In this document: piece by piece, positions 48,630-60,729 of the stretch
How the letters are laid out: each line of letters opens with the position of its first letter
How positions within the stretch are numbered: position 1 is the stretch's first letter
Assembly: GCA_037974665.1 (NCBI GenBank)
Contig: CM075764.1
Location: forward strand, 85,058,825 to 85,122,824
Direction: 5' to 3'
From: Ehretia macrophylla
Lineage: Eukaryota > Streptophyta > Magnoliopsida > Boraginales > Ehretiaceae
Length of the DNA stretch: 64,000 nucleotides
Position numbers and translations under genes: made by a program
The notes under the pieces: model-generated
What the model was told of the DNA's origin: nothing
The model's input: only the letters and a program-made list of their open reading frames with translations
Database searches by the model: none

Positions 48630-50270
48630 TAGTAAGCCTTTGAGGCCCCGGGACATCATGTAATCATGTCAAGCATACTTATCATATGGTCAAGCAAGCA
48701 AACATGTGAACACCTTGCATTTAGAATTCATAAAACAAAATTTCATTTATGAAGCCATAACATCTTTTATAACCCTTTTATAATGTCTCATTGATCCCCA
48801 CAATAACTCATGACATATGGATGCAATCACACTTAGCCAACATACCATATAACAATGCAAGTAAAACATATTGAATAAAATAAGTCAGGGAAGTCGGATG
48901 AACAGTCGGGCGAGGGATAATGAATATTCATGTAAGCATTCTTGTATATAAAACTTGGGACATGCCATATAACATTGAGATGAAATGCACTTTGAAGTGT
49001 TACATATGTAGTAGTGGTTGCACTTTCATAAGTTAATGTCATGCTACCAATCAATGACCAAGAACTAGGCAACAAACAACCACATACAACCTTCAAAAGG
49101 AAGCAAACATATAAGCTAAAACAGGGCAACTCGGTCGAGTAACCGGTTGAGTTACTCGACCGGCCTAGTCGATTGACATGGTCAGTGAGTAAAGGCAAAT
49201 GTCGGTTAAGTACACGGGTGAGTTTAGTCTCTCGGCTTAGTCGACCAGCTTGGACAGTACTAAACGCGAATTTGTACCATTTTGCTTTTTAACTTATTTT
49301 CTTGCTTCTATCATCAATCAAACACCCAACACACTCAAATGGCATTAACAAACCACATAATCAAGCTCAAGAATCATGCTATAACATCCACAATCAACCA
49401 ATAATCCAAAATCAATCAAACATCACCTAAACTCCCAAAATGCTTGATTTTCATAATCCCTTCTTATATACAACTTACACAACCTTTAACACATAAGTAA
49501 TACACCATCTAGAACATATCACAACCCTTAAGCTCATCAAGATCATCAAGGCACAAATGAGTTAAAGCCCTAGCTCAACAATCCATACAACACAATCATA
49601 CACCAAACTCTTAATTTATGCACCATAAGCAAGAAAATCAACATATATTCAATATATCACCTTGAATGAGCTTTAAAAACAAATTTTGAAAGAATCCCTC
49701 ACCTTAGATCTTGAAAAGGAAAGCAAGAGAAGCAAAAACACCCTTGAATTTAGCTAGAAACTGCAAGAGATTGATTAGAATGGCTTAAACTTCCTTCTTA
49801 CCTCTTATTCTTCCTCTTTTCTTCTTCTTTTCTTCTCTCTCTCTCTTGGTTGTGTGGTTTAGTGTGTGTATTATGTGTGAATTGATATGTGTGTATGTTT
49901 ATGTCGTGTATGTGTGTGTGTGTAGTATAATGTATGTGTTTGTGTATGTAATGTATATATGCGTGTGTATATATGTTAGGTAGGATACTTAAGATACCTA
50001 ATTGATCAAATTGCCCTCTTAACTTAGTTTTATTTTCTAGGTTGCCATCTTGTTGTGTTTTAACTATTTTAGTTAACTAGTGAAACGTAATAAAATCTAT
50101 TTAATACCTACGATATTGAAAATACCCAAATGCACATAAAACGAGACGAATGTACGTTAAACAATGTAAATGCACATGAATTGATATAAATGCATATTAA
50201 ATGATACGAAAATGTATGAAATGCTACAAAATGCACGTGGGCTCTGTACGGCTCTGTATGGGGTCTCACA
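48630..50270 (-). mobile_element. Truncated gypsy LTR, minus strand
   Basis: On the minus strand it starts TGTGAGACCCCATACAG (50270) and carries the purine-rich leader and donor-like TAAG/GTGAGGG (about 49697-49706) found in the other long gypsy LTRs. A perfect 12-bp stem with a 7-base loop lies at 49132-49162. The distal part, where CTCACTGAGC and CAG would be expected, is missing. A TG-rich tract lies at about 49895-49975. The minus-strand open frame 48833-49198 is LTR sequence. Confidence 0.55.
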
Positions 50271-51556
50271 CAAGGTCTATAGGTTCACGATACTTTTAGA
50301 AGAAGGATTGATATACATATATTCTTGCATTAGCTATGTGATATCAATATGGAGAGTCAAGAAATTCAATCAAAGTGGGTCTACCGGGCTCTCACATGAT
50401 GTGCATGCGATAACTATAAGTTCCAATAGTAAGACTGATAGGATGGCACAAAATCAAGTTAAAAGCAATTCAAGAGGCTAATGGGTAAAAGATCATTTTA
50501 AGAAGTACCAATAGGAAATAAATTGAATAAAGCTCAGGAAAAATTAATCGGCAAATGTGTACTTAGATAGCTAATCTAAGATGGAGGGGATAACAATGAA
50601 TTGAAACCTGAGCTTTTGAACTAGTGATAATAATCCGGGCATTAAGAGAAAATGAAAGAGTAAGAGTTTCAACCTAGGCCATTTAACCAGAATTGCTCAT
50701 AAGTTTCAAATGAACAAGTAATTTTAATAATCCACATGAGATTCCAATAGTATTTGGTAGTTAACAAAACATGATACCTATTTCATGACTCAATAATAAA
50801 ATCCAATATGGAATATTAAAAATCAACATATCTTCTCAAGACGGAAGCTGGAGATGTCGAAAGAACAATTATCATGGCTCAAGTGTAGAGACTTCAAAAG
50901 AAATGTTTTCAGGATTATAAGTTAGTAGTGCAGGCAAAGAGGATTAATCGATAGAGCAAGAAGGTTCATATATTGTACATTTTTATTTCGATAGAGCAAG
51001 AGAGTTTATAGGCTACGCATATTGCTCTATATTATGACTGGATAAGAATGCATAATACAGTGAATAATTTAGAAGGCAAATGAGGAGAGAAATATGTTAT
51101 AAATGGATATGAACCAGAAAAAGAGAATTGAAGCTCAATCTGAAATAGACATAATAAAATTGAGTAATTAAAATCAACAGTCATGTAATATGGTATAAAC
51201 CCTGTATAGAACAATAACGAGGATACGTCGAATAAATTGAATCGCCATGATCAAGTATACGAATAAGAGGCTTGGGAGAAGTGAAGAAGAAAAAGAAACT
51301 CACTCAAAATTTTATTACAGAGTTCGAGTATGACATATACATAACATGAATAATGAAAGATTGGTAAGAATACTTTAGGGTCAAAGTAAGGTTGAATCTC
51401 AAAAGCAACTTGTCATTTCTTACCATATTACATTTGAATAGCAAAGATCAGCATATTTGCTTATTGCAGCAATGAGAATACTCTAAGATGTCATATGAAT
51501 GAATTATTCTCATGACTTTAGAAGTTTTGATGACGAAATAAATGACATAGAAAAAG
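50271..51556 (-). other. Gypsy-A interior, non-coding
   Basis: AT-rich, no retrotransposon protein motif in any frame. A duplicated short phrase, TCGATAGAGCAAGA (50949 and 50988 regions), is the only repeat noticed. Confidence 0.4.
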
Positions 51557-54065
51557 TGTAATACCACGAACCCAGCATATAGTAAATAATGACTAATTAT
51601 ATATGTTTACATGTTATTTTGATTAATAGTGTGAATTATGAAGTGTTTATTTATTCTCGAAAAGTCACAATTATTAAAAAATTCAATTATCTAAATTGCT
51701 CGGTTTAATATTTTTCCTAGATAGTACAACCTATAAAAGAAATCAGGAACTTGTAGTTTTGAGCTTTGGAGTTCAGAAATACTCGTTAGAAAAATAAAAC
51801 TTGGTTCGTAGGAATAGTGTAACACTGGAATAGTGTTAGAATTAATTAGTTAGTATTTAAAAGAGTTTTTAAGCTTAGTTGGCCATAATATACTAACATT
51901 TGACTTAAAATACTTGCTCATACATATGTTATATACATACTACCACACATTTGCATACAACATACATGCAAAACAAATTAGAAAATGCCCAATAAGCACC
52001 CCCAAAACCTGATGGCCTCTAGGAGAAGAAGAAAAAGATTTCAACTTCAAGCTTTGCAAATTTGGACTCTGGGCTTGATCTTGAGCAGTTTTTGGAGCTT
52101 CTAGGATATCTACAACTAGCCTACACCTACAAATTGTGAGGGAGTTTGCATTTATTTGAGTTTAAAGTTTATGTCAATTATTGAAATTCTTGTATTGTTA
52201 ATTATAGCTATAATACTTGTTATGGATGCTTGATATATGTTCTCTAGAGCTTATAGAACTCTCTTTTATAGCTTGATATCAAATTCTATGGTTGAATGCT
52301 TGGATTGAATGAAAGAGATGATGAATAGTGACAAAAATTAGAGTTTGGCTTTCAGTTGATATTTGAAATGAATTGATGCCTCATTTAGGTTCTTTAGACA
52401 TTATTAAAACTAGTTAGAAGCTCACATGTAGTTAGATTGCTCGAAATTGGGTTAAAATGCAAATTTAGCTAACTTTTAAAAGGTGGTTTTTCATGAAACG
52501 TAATCTGAGCATATTTTGGCTTTAGATTAGGTATCCTTGGGGCATGGAAGCACTTTTGGTGCTCTCGTTGCGTTAAATTGTGATTCGAATAGGGTAGGTG
52601 TAGTTAAAACTCACTCGGGGCCTTCCCGAGCTTTTGTCTCCAAAGCAGGTTTTCAGGACCTTGGTAGGTGTCTTTTGGCTTCTTTAGGAATGTAGTATGA
52701 ATGGTTTATAGATTTAGGGCTTTGAATTTCGTTTAGAAGAAGAATTGTGTGGTTAAAAAAGGGGAAAATGTGGGAAATGGACACCTTTGTGCTTATATGA
52801 GCTTGTAGATGTATTGTGATGTGTTTATATGCTTGGCTAAGATATAATTGAGCTAATTGAAGAGTTTGTGGAAAAATATGTCATTTGTCTCTTTCATGTT
52901 TATATCGTTACTTTGTGTATATTGTGGTTAAATACGAGGGCGACTTACTTTGTCGTCTCTCTTATGTGTTATTTAGAAATCTTGGCTCTCGTGAACTTGA
53001 TTTGGGGTTGCGAAACCTATTCGGGCATTATAGTGTTGAGTAACACGGGCAGCATCAGGCTTGCTATGCTCCCTCGACTACCATGGTTTCCCAGTCCCTA
53101 TCTCGTAGAGGCATACTCTCCTACCCCAGAGGCGTGGTTCACCTCGTTGAGGCATACAGACCTACCCGGGAGATTATGGGTCGTAGGATCGGGGTACATC
53201 CGGAGTACCCCATTTGGAGGAGTAAGGGGTTTGCTGGCACTTGCTTGAAGATCTTGGCTTGTGGCTTGTGACTGAAGATAGAAGTGAAACCGTATCCTTT
53301 TTATATGTCGTTAAATACTGTCTAATTAGTTTTGTTATTTTGCATTGTATTTGTTGTTATCTTGTTGCATCTCATGAAAACAATCCCCAGTATGCTACAT
53401 CACCTCCCTCACTGGGTAACTTTGGTTACTCATTCCTCGATTTAACATGTTTCAGGCGCAGTTAGAACAACTACCTTATGTGTCATGTTGTTGGTTGCTT
53501 ATCTTGCTGTGGTTGTAAGCTATTTGTGAAGATGGGACTTGATGTATTTTTGTTCTGTTTTGAAGCCCTTGAAGTCTTGTATGTATTTTGTACAGCTCGT
53601 TGGATTGTAAATTAAATTAAGGACTTATGTGGTTTGGTAGAATAGTTGGCATGTAATAGCTAAAGATATATTTTGTTGTCTTTTGATTGTATGCTTGTGT
53701 GACAAGTAGGTGGACTTATCATAAGTAAAGCTTGTGAATATAGTTAGAGTGGTATGATAAGGTATTTTGTAACCTAGAATTTCAAAGGTTGTGTCATTGC
53801 ATGCTCGAGTGGTTATGTTGTTGTCTAAGTCTCAAATGGCCTTGAGGAGTTCGTTGTGTGTGATGGTATTGTAGGATGGGATGATATCTTAAAGTTGGAT
53901 TGTGTTTTTTTTAGGATAAGTTACTGTTGCAGGTTAACTGATAGTCTTATAAATAGGGGAGAATCCATCCATTTTTCCTAAAAAATTTGTGGCCGAGTTT
54001 GAATTTGGGTTGAGTATAGCATGTTTAATAGAATTCCCAATCTCGTGTGGGGTCAGGGCGTTACA
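51557..54065 (+). mobile_element. Gypsy-type solo LTR (about 2.5 kb)
   Basis: Begins TGTAATACCACGAACCC and ends GTCAGGGCGTTACA. No primer-binding site or purine tract adjoins either end. It is related to the Gypsy-1 LTR: it shares GGGTACATCCGGAGTACCC (53192-53210), the CCCTCACTGGG stem-loop region (53413-53432) and TTTCAG (53450-53455). The flanks (AAAAG left, AAGAA right) are not an exact target duplication. The 126-codon open frame 52868-53248 falls across the LTR and is not a recognisable protein. Confidence 0.65.
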
Positions 54066-54582
54066 AAGAAAGTATTAATTTAGAATAAAAGAGACAGGAG
54101 TTTGTCACGACATATTGAGTATATCTCATGAAACATGTATACTCAAGTATGGCCACAAGGAAAGATTTCAGGCATCAAGATGCACATCAAAAATTGACAC
54201 GAAAAGAAAGAATAACAAGAAAGGAGAAACAGCAAAATAGGAACCCCTTTACCTCGAATTTTAAAACTCATCAACTATCTCAAAGTCCGTCCTTAGAATC
54301 CTATAATCAATATTACTAGAAAACCTTTCTATTAACCTTAACGGATAAGTGTTAAGTTGACACTCCGAATGCAATTAAGCAAGACCTCAAATAATGATAG
54401 TCATCAAGATTACACAACTATAACCTAGGGATACTACTACACTTTTGCTACGCAACTCTATTTACACAATAAGGTATTACGATCCTTCAATTGCATTCTC
54501 CAAGTCCAGTAATTAATCTTGCTCTTATACACTACAAGACATAGCTGGCCACGCCCATTAGGTCGAGTGATCACACACCTAA
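54066..54582 (-). other. Gypsy-A interior next to the primer-binding site
   Basis: This is where the leader and gag start would be expected on the minus strand. No Gag motif is readable. Confidence 0.4.
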
Positions 54583-54595
54583 GGCTCTAATACCA
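54583..54595 (-). other. Gypsy-A primer-binding site
   Basis: Minus strand TGGTATTAGAGCC, one transition away from the tRNA-iMet site, 4 bp inside the LTR at 54600. Confidence 0.8.
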
Positions 54596-54599
54596 ACAC

Positions 54600-56120
54600 T
54601 GTCACTCCCCAAACTCAAGGACTCAAATAGGTTCAAGACGTGACACACCATGTACCAAAAAGAGTAATGCTTCTAGGACACAAGGCTACATAAATCCACA
54701 AACCAATAAAAAATAACAGAGCATTAAAATCCACCATTTATTAAAACTTTTGCACTCCAAGTATTTAAAGACAACACCTTAAAGCAAACGAGTACAATTA
54801 CATTTCCAAACTCTCAAATCGATCTTTATGCGAAATTCTAAGTAAAATAGTATCTTATCACTAAAACTCTTGTTTGATGGTCAAGATTGAATAGATTGCT
54901 ACCCTTACTAACCACTTGTTAGTGCTCATCACTTATTTATTATTATTTGTAAAGGAAAACAAACACAAAAGGGGTGAGCGAATCCAAAGCTCAGTAAGTT
55001 AGGAAGATTTTACCCTAAAGATGACACGAGTGAATACTTGATAAGTAGAATAACAGAATAAACCAAAAGCAGAAGGACCGTGAGGACACATCAAATGAAG
55101 CATATATAACTGTCAATCAAAAGGACACGAATCATATCACAATAAAATATGAGTAATGTGAACTAATAAAAAATCATGTAGGGTAAGTTGTAACTACAAT
55201 GTAGCATATATGTTAATCGCGATAATAACACGTTGTAGGTACAAGGCCTCTACAGGAACACATGACATGGGTACAAAACCCCTATAGGATCACGCGTTAT
55301 GGGATCCCAATTGTTTCACGATAAGGAGAACATTCGCCGAACACCTCACGTCACATTATAACACAATTTACATAAAAAGGATTTAGCAGATAACATAAGA
55401 GTGCATAAGAATATTTGTGTGACATCTAGGAACCAAGGCGAAGGATTGAAGGCAATCTGTCGCATGTAGAAGCTCTACAATGCAGCGTGTAGTGCCAAAA
55501 AGATAGTCCACTCGAATCTGGTAAAAGAATTAAAAACTTGATATTATGTACATACAAAGATATCAGGTGAGAGTTTAAAACAAATGTTTTGTGTTAAATT
55601 GAGATGCAGTAGTACATAAGCTAAAAGAAGTTTTCAATTGATATGGCCATAAATAGAATGGAAGCAGTGGGTTATTTTATAGTGAGTAGTAAGAAAAGAT
55701 ATTAGAGAAGAAAGAAAGAAAATGGACACCAAACCATTCCTGAACATGAGTTGCAAAGTTATTCTTTTATTTAAAACTTGAGCATAGCAGTAAGCATAAA
55801 AAAATAGTATGTTGTGTTGAATATGATGAAATTATTACTGAAAGAATGTGGTTTGGCTGGACAAATCTGTGTGTACTGCAAATTACATGTATGAGCAACT
55901 CCCAATTTTAGGCTATAACAAACGAGCACAACTTTAGGAAAATGGGAAGCAATGCCATCTACTATACTATCAAAGAAGTAAACATACAAGAGGCTGATTT
56001 GAATTTATCATGGTTCATCCTAATATATACATGTATTTATTTTGTCTTTGCTAGTTTGGCCTCACATGACTAGACATGTTCAACAACGGAGAAATTTAAG
56101 AGTATTAAAGACTTTAGAAT
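54600..56120 (-). repeat. Gypsy-A 5' LTR, first 1.5 kb, cut by Gypsy-C
   Basis: Collinear with 34520-36054, with many substitutions and small indels, clearly more diverged than the two Copia-2 LTRs. A stem-loop is conserved at 54975-54993. Homology stops at GACTTTAGAAT/TGTCATG, where the Gypsy-C LTR begins. The remainder should lie to the right of the window. Confidence 0.8.
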
Positions 56121-56988
56121 TGTCATGACCCAACTCGACCCCACTTACGATCAGTCAGGACGCAACGGATTTTTGGAAATATAACGACAGTAACACGGGA
56201 ACCAGGGCTCTAAACCAACCCTTTTTAACTTACATACATCCAACTCCAAAGATCAACAACAACTCCACAACTTTTGCAACAACATACAACACAACATTTC
56301 CATACATTAAACAACCATTCAACAGTTCATTCAAAAGTTATACGCCTCTGTTCCAACATCTACCGTAGGGCAACCATATACAAGCATAATATATATAAAA
56401 CTAGTCTTGCAATCTAGTCATGTCCCAAAATAAGACCGCTAAGCTAGCAATACTTAAACTACTATCTTTAGATCATCTTATACAACATATCTTTTAAGTA
56501 AATACAAACCAACTAGTTTTGATATTCAAGATAACAAAAAGAGAACTACAGCTCACACATCACTGATAAGACTCTGGCACATAAGACTCGTCCACATATA
56601 GCACATTCTCAGCTTTCTGAGGCACGTACCCGAAATCTTATTCAGTAACACCTGATTGTAGACAACGAATGAGATTGAGCTTATATAAAACAAGCCTAAT
56701 GAGGAATTCAATAGATTTTTTGAACACATATACCTTACCACTTTGGAAATTACTATGAGCAACATCACGCAATTAACATCTATAACAATACAATTATAAT
56801 AACAATAGTAAACACACAACAAGGATACGATACACTTGCTGATGAAGCTCCATACATCATTGCAATACTCACCAACTCCTCCAAACTCAATGACACATTC
56901 TTGAGGTACCTTAACCTAGACCCATATCCCATGGCCTCTCCGCCCATGCAAGATAGGGAGTAGCCATAATAATTGTGCCCGCAGCCCA

Positions 56989-58427
56989 GTGATGGGTGCT
57001 TAGCTTAGGATAAAATTAAGGTCAATTCTAAGCCAAGGTTTAACTCGCAAGGGCACGAGTAATTGTAGCGTAGTGTGCTAGTGCGAGGTCGAATCCACAG
57101 GGAGGCTATTTGAAAGTTTACAGAAGAGTGTAAGTAAAGTGCCTAAGTAATTAAACTAAATTAAATTGTAAATTGTGTGATTTGAATAAAAGTTAACTAA
57201 AAATAAAATAAAAGTGAAATTAAATGCGAAAACTAAAATTAAATATGAGAGCTAAAAGTGAAGTTTGATCACAATTGGGAAAGGTTTAGGGATCGGATTC
57301 CTATGCAAAGTTGAATTCTAGGCTCGAACTTAGGATTTCCTATTTTGATGCAAAATTAGACTACAAGCCTAATTAATTAATTAATCACCTTAAGTTAACT
57401 AATTAACGAGTTAGACCTAGTTTAGAGGTGCAACGCTATCTCCAAGTCCTTTATCTAGCCGAAGTATAGATTTGTCCTAAAATCCTAGGTTTACGAGTTA
57501 ATTAATTAAGTGTGAACAACTATGGTACAACCTATAGTTGTTACGACAAAACCCAATTTATATATTTGATCTACCATATGAATTTCTATTAATTACTAGC
57601 TACAAGCATAATAAATTAATAGGATAAATAATAAAGCATGTAAATCAAATATATAAAACTAGTATCAAAATAATCCAACCAAGTTCAAGACCATAAAATT
57701 AAACTATTACATAGTAATCCTACCCTAAACAATAACTCAGTTGTTCATATTTAACAAATTTAAGTCAAAGTTATGAGAGAAAATTAGTACAAACTTCCCC
57801 ATAAAATAATTTAAATAAGTCAACAAGAATGTTTAATTTAAATCTAATTGTGAAACAAAACCTCAAACGAAAACCAGAATCAACGAAGAGTTGCAGAAAG
57901 ATCGATTCAAGCTGGTTGCTGCTACTGCTATTTTTTTCGTTCAACTCTGCGCCGCACTGCCTTGCTCTCACAGCTTTCTGGCTCTTCTGTTTTTTTCTTT
58001 TTTTCCTGCGCCGCCCAGCTCTTCTCTTTCGAGTGTTTCATGTGCCTTTTTATAAGTAATTCTACCGCCACATTGTGAAGCCCTTGTTGGGCTTGACTTC
58101 TTTTTCTCTTTTTTTATTCCCAAGTCCAACATGGACTTGGGATGACAATGGAAAAGTGAAAGCCAAGGCTTTACAAGCCTTGGTTAATTATATTTCTCTT
58201 TTCTTTTTTTCTTTCACTTTGTTTCACTTTTTTCAACATTTATTTTATCAACAATTTTTTCACTTCGGTCCTTTATTGTATTTCCTTCCAAATTCCACTT
58301 CAATTGCTCTTTCTCGGTTTTATTCTTATATGCACAAAAACACATTTAAAGTTATCAAACATTAAAATAAATGTGCATAATTAATTTTAAAAAGCTAAGA
58401 AATAAGTCTAAAAATATGAATACATCA
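56989..58427. mobile_element. Insertion of about 1.44 kb in the Gypsy-C left LTR
   Basis: The right LTR reads GTAGCCCAAGATGCATCC without interruption (63192-63209). The left LTR is split at the same point into GCAGCCCA and CCCAAGATGC, giving a CCCA (or CCA) target duplication. The insert starts GTGATGGGTGC and ends ATACATCA(C), with a 6-bp GTGATG/CATCAC inverted terminus and a subterminal CTTAGCTT match. It contains a GAGGTCGAATCCACAGGGAGG block (about 57087-57107), a phrase I associate with a common unclassified plant repeat. No transposase frame. Confidence 0.7.
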
Positions 58428-60159
58428 CCCAAGATGCATCCCGAGGTGACACAACATTATCAAAGCTCACAACAATGAGAATCAACATAAATAAACCAAG
58501 AGATCAGCAACGAAAGTGCCCGATTCCCGTACTCAATATTCGTCATTCAATTAACAATGTAACGCCCTGGATTAACCCCGAGCGCGCGACTCACGGTTGG
58601 AACAACAATCAATAATCAATAATCAATTAAACCATATTTCAACCATCAATTAAACAACATTTAACAATCAACAATTATATATTCATGAAACAATTAAGTT
58701 AGATGAAAAAGTAGGTCATCCAACTGAACATGCATTTAACCCGACATTCAACCCCGATCTCTATCAACATCAATCCAAAATCAACTACCCAAACACTACT
58801 CAAACAGTTAAAGACAACATTTCAACATATTAAAGAAAGACCCCACAAACTTCTAAAAGTCATAACTTACAATCTAGAAATCCAATGACCTCCAAACCAC
58901 TTTCTATCACTCAACCACTCATGCAACTACATTAACCCCACTTGAGACCAACCAAAAGTCATCCAAAACAAGTCCAACAACCCTAATTTTGACAATGTTC
59001 TTGGCTGAATTTTCTGGACTTTCACCACGCCATCACAATCAAAATTTCGGCATTACAACATTACTACCACGTATTTAACAAACTTTTAAAAGCTTACAGC
59101 AATCAATTCCAACCACCACAAAAACAATTATTCAACAAATAGCCAAATTCTAAACTTTAATATCCGAGAAATAGAAATACATGCTACCACGGTTCAAAAT
59201 AGCTATAAACCCATCTAAATGACCCTTAGTATCTATTGAGCAATAATCTAAAGACAGTTTAGCATTTCATAGGCTAAATAAACAGTTATATGAAATGACA
59301 TAAAAATAGCACTTTAAGATCTACAAATTTTCTCTCACCTTTGATGTTATTTGATGCTAGAAATGTGTGCAATAGGTGCCCAACAAGTGAAATCAAGCTT
59401 AGGTTGAAGAGATTTGGCTTTGAAATGCAAGGTCTATTGAAAAAATGCTTTGAAAACTAGTTGAAAAATGACTTCTTTTCTCTCCCAAGAGTTTCGGCCA
59501 TGTGTGTGTCTTTTGAGGTTGTTTTTGTGTTGATTTAATGTGTGTTGATGCATATATATACTAAGTCAACCAAAAATGCAAAGTTAAAGTTGAAACTAAT
59601 TTAATATTTTTAGTATTTTTAGTCTTTTAATTGTTTTTCTTGACTATTTTGCTCACAAACATGCAATTAACACTTAGACTATTTTAAGTAGCATATTTTT
59701 AGTTGACAAGGAGTTTCACGTGCAAACATTTTCACCCGACTCGGTAAAAAACGCGATTTTTGCAAAAGAAGGTGTAAAAACCCTTTTATATTCTTAAGCC
59801 GATTCAAAACCCGTTTAAATCAAACATAGGTATATTAATATCCGAGGACTAGGTTTTCAAGGATTAAAAAGACTAGTTTTAAAATTATTGCGGATGTGTT
59901 TCGAAAATACTATTTACAAAAACTGACGATAAAATTTATGATGCTGTTTTTGACAAAATTTCATGAATGCACACATAGCATGTATGAGGAATATAAGTCA
60001 CATATTTAGCGCATTCTAATTCATATAACACATAAACAAGTCAAAGCACGCAAATCTAGGCAAAGATGAAATTTGGAGTTTCACATTCTCGAATTCTTAA
60101 AACAATTGTGTCCTCGCAATTCTTCACTCAAGTACTGTTGGCTCAAACATACGGAATGA

Positions 60160-60575
60160 AAGACCGAATACCAAATTCTGAATACCAACTAAGAATGTCA
60201 AATAGGAATACCAAACAAGATCGTCGAATAAGAATCCTCGAACAAGAAGCTTGAATAGGAACGCTGAATAAGAACACCGATTAGGACTTCCAAATAAGAA
60301 TCTCAAATAAATTACCGAAGAAGAACGTCAAACATAGATCCTGTAATAAAGCACCAATCGAGAATACCAAGTAAGAACTTCAACAAGATCACCGAGCGAG
60401 AATACCGAATAATAATCCCAATATAAGAACTCCGGATAACACCATATAAGAATTCCACATAAGAATGCCGCATAGAAAATACCAAAGAAGAAGTCCAATG
60501 AAGTATGTTGAATAAGAATCTTCATATAGAAATCCCAAAGAAGAATGCCGAATAAGATCACCAAATAAGGATCTC
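60160..60575. repeat. Degenerate 15-bp minisatellite in the U3 side of the Gypsy-C LTR
   Basis: Imperfect units around AATAAGAATNCCGAA recur about every 15 bp with many substitutions, for about 25 units. In element orientation this is 65-480 bp after the LTR start, the U3 region. The hydrophobic minus-strand open frames over it are translations of the repeat, not genes. Confidence 0.7.
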
Positions 60576-60729
60576 AATAGTCAATATATAGTCGTAAAAT
60601 AGCTTGAACCCTAATCGGAATTTCTTATGCTTCAGCGTTACATACTACTCAGTCACCAACTGATATGATGCATGCGCTAACTTTAATCATATAAGGTAAA
60701 CTCATTACTCACATTTTAGCACGTTGCAC

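Larger units (their letters stand above)
34520..56120 (-). mobile_element. Gypsy-A: large non-coding gypsy-type element, nested
   Basis: Two copies of the same LTR are present: left (3' LTR) 34520-40473 and right (5' LTR) from 54600, the latter cut at 56120 by Gypsy-C. On the minus strand a primer-binding site adjoins the right LTR and a purine tract adjoins the left LTR, preceded by AAGTTTCAAGGACGAAACTC, the conserved gypsy pol end. Inside are several nested insertions, but the element's own remaining sequence (about 40474-43200, 47850-48629, 50271-51556, 54066-54599) shows no gag or pol. It therefore looks like a non-autonomous LARD-like element or an extremely decayed one. The outer right end lies beyond the window. 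Confidence 0.75.
56121..60642 (-). repeat. Gypsy-C 3' LTR (with a 1.44-kb insertion)
   Basis: The + strand left end TGTCATGACCCAACTCGACC matches the right LTR at 62372. The other end, TTCAGCGTTACA at 60642, gives a minus-strand start TGTAACGCTGAA like other TGTAA gypsy LTRs here. The end is inferred from this motif, because the right LTR is cut by the window. A donor-like AAAG/GTGAGAG occurs on the minus strand near 59331-59342. Confidence 0.7.

Noticed and set aside
48833-49198. 121-codon minus-strand open frame
   Set aside because: Lies in a truncated LTR and has no protein family signature.
52868-53248. 126-codon open frame
   Set aside because: Falls wholly within a gypsy solo LTR; the corresponding part of the Gypsy-1 LTR is not open.
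51557-54065. 5-bp target duplication for the large solo LTR
   Set aside because: The flanks AAAAG and AAGAA are both A-rich but do not match, so I did not claim one.
60160-60575. CRISPR-like array
   Set aside because: Units are contiguous, degenerate, 15 bp long and without spacers, in plant nuclear DNA.
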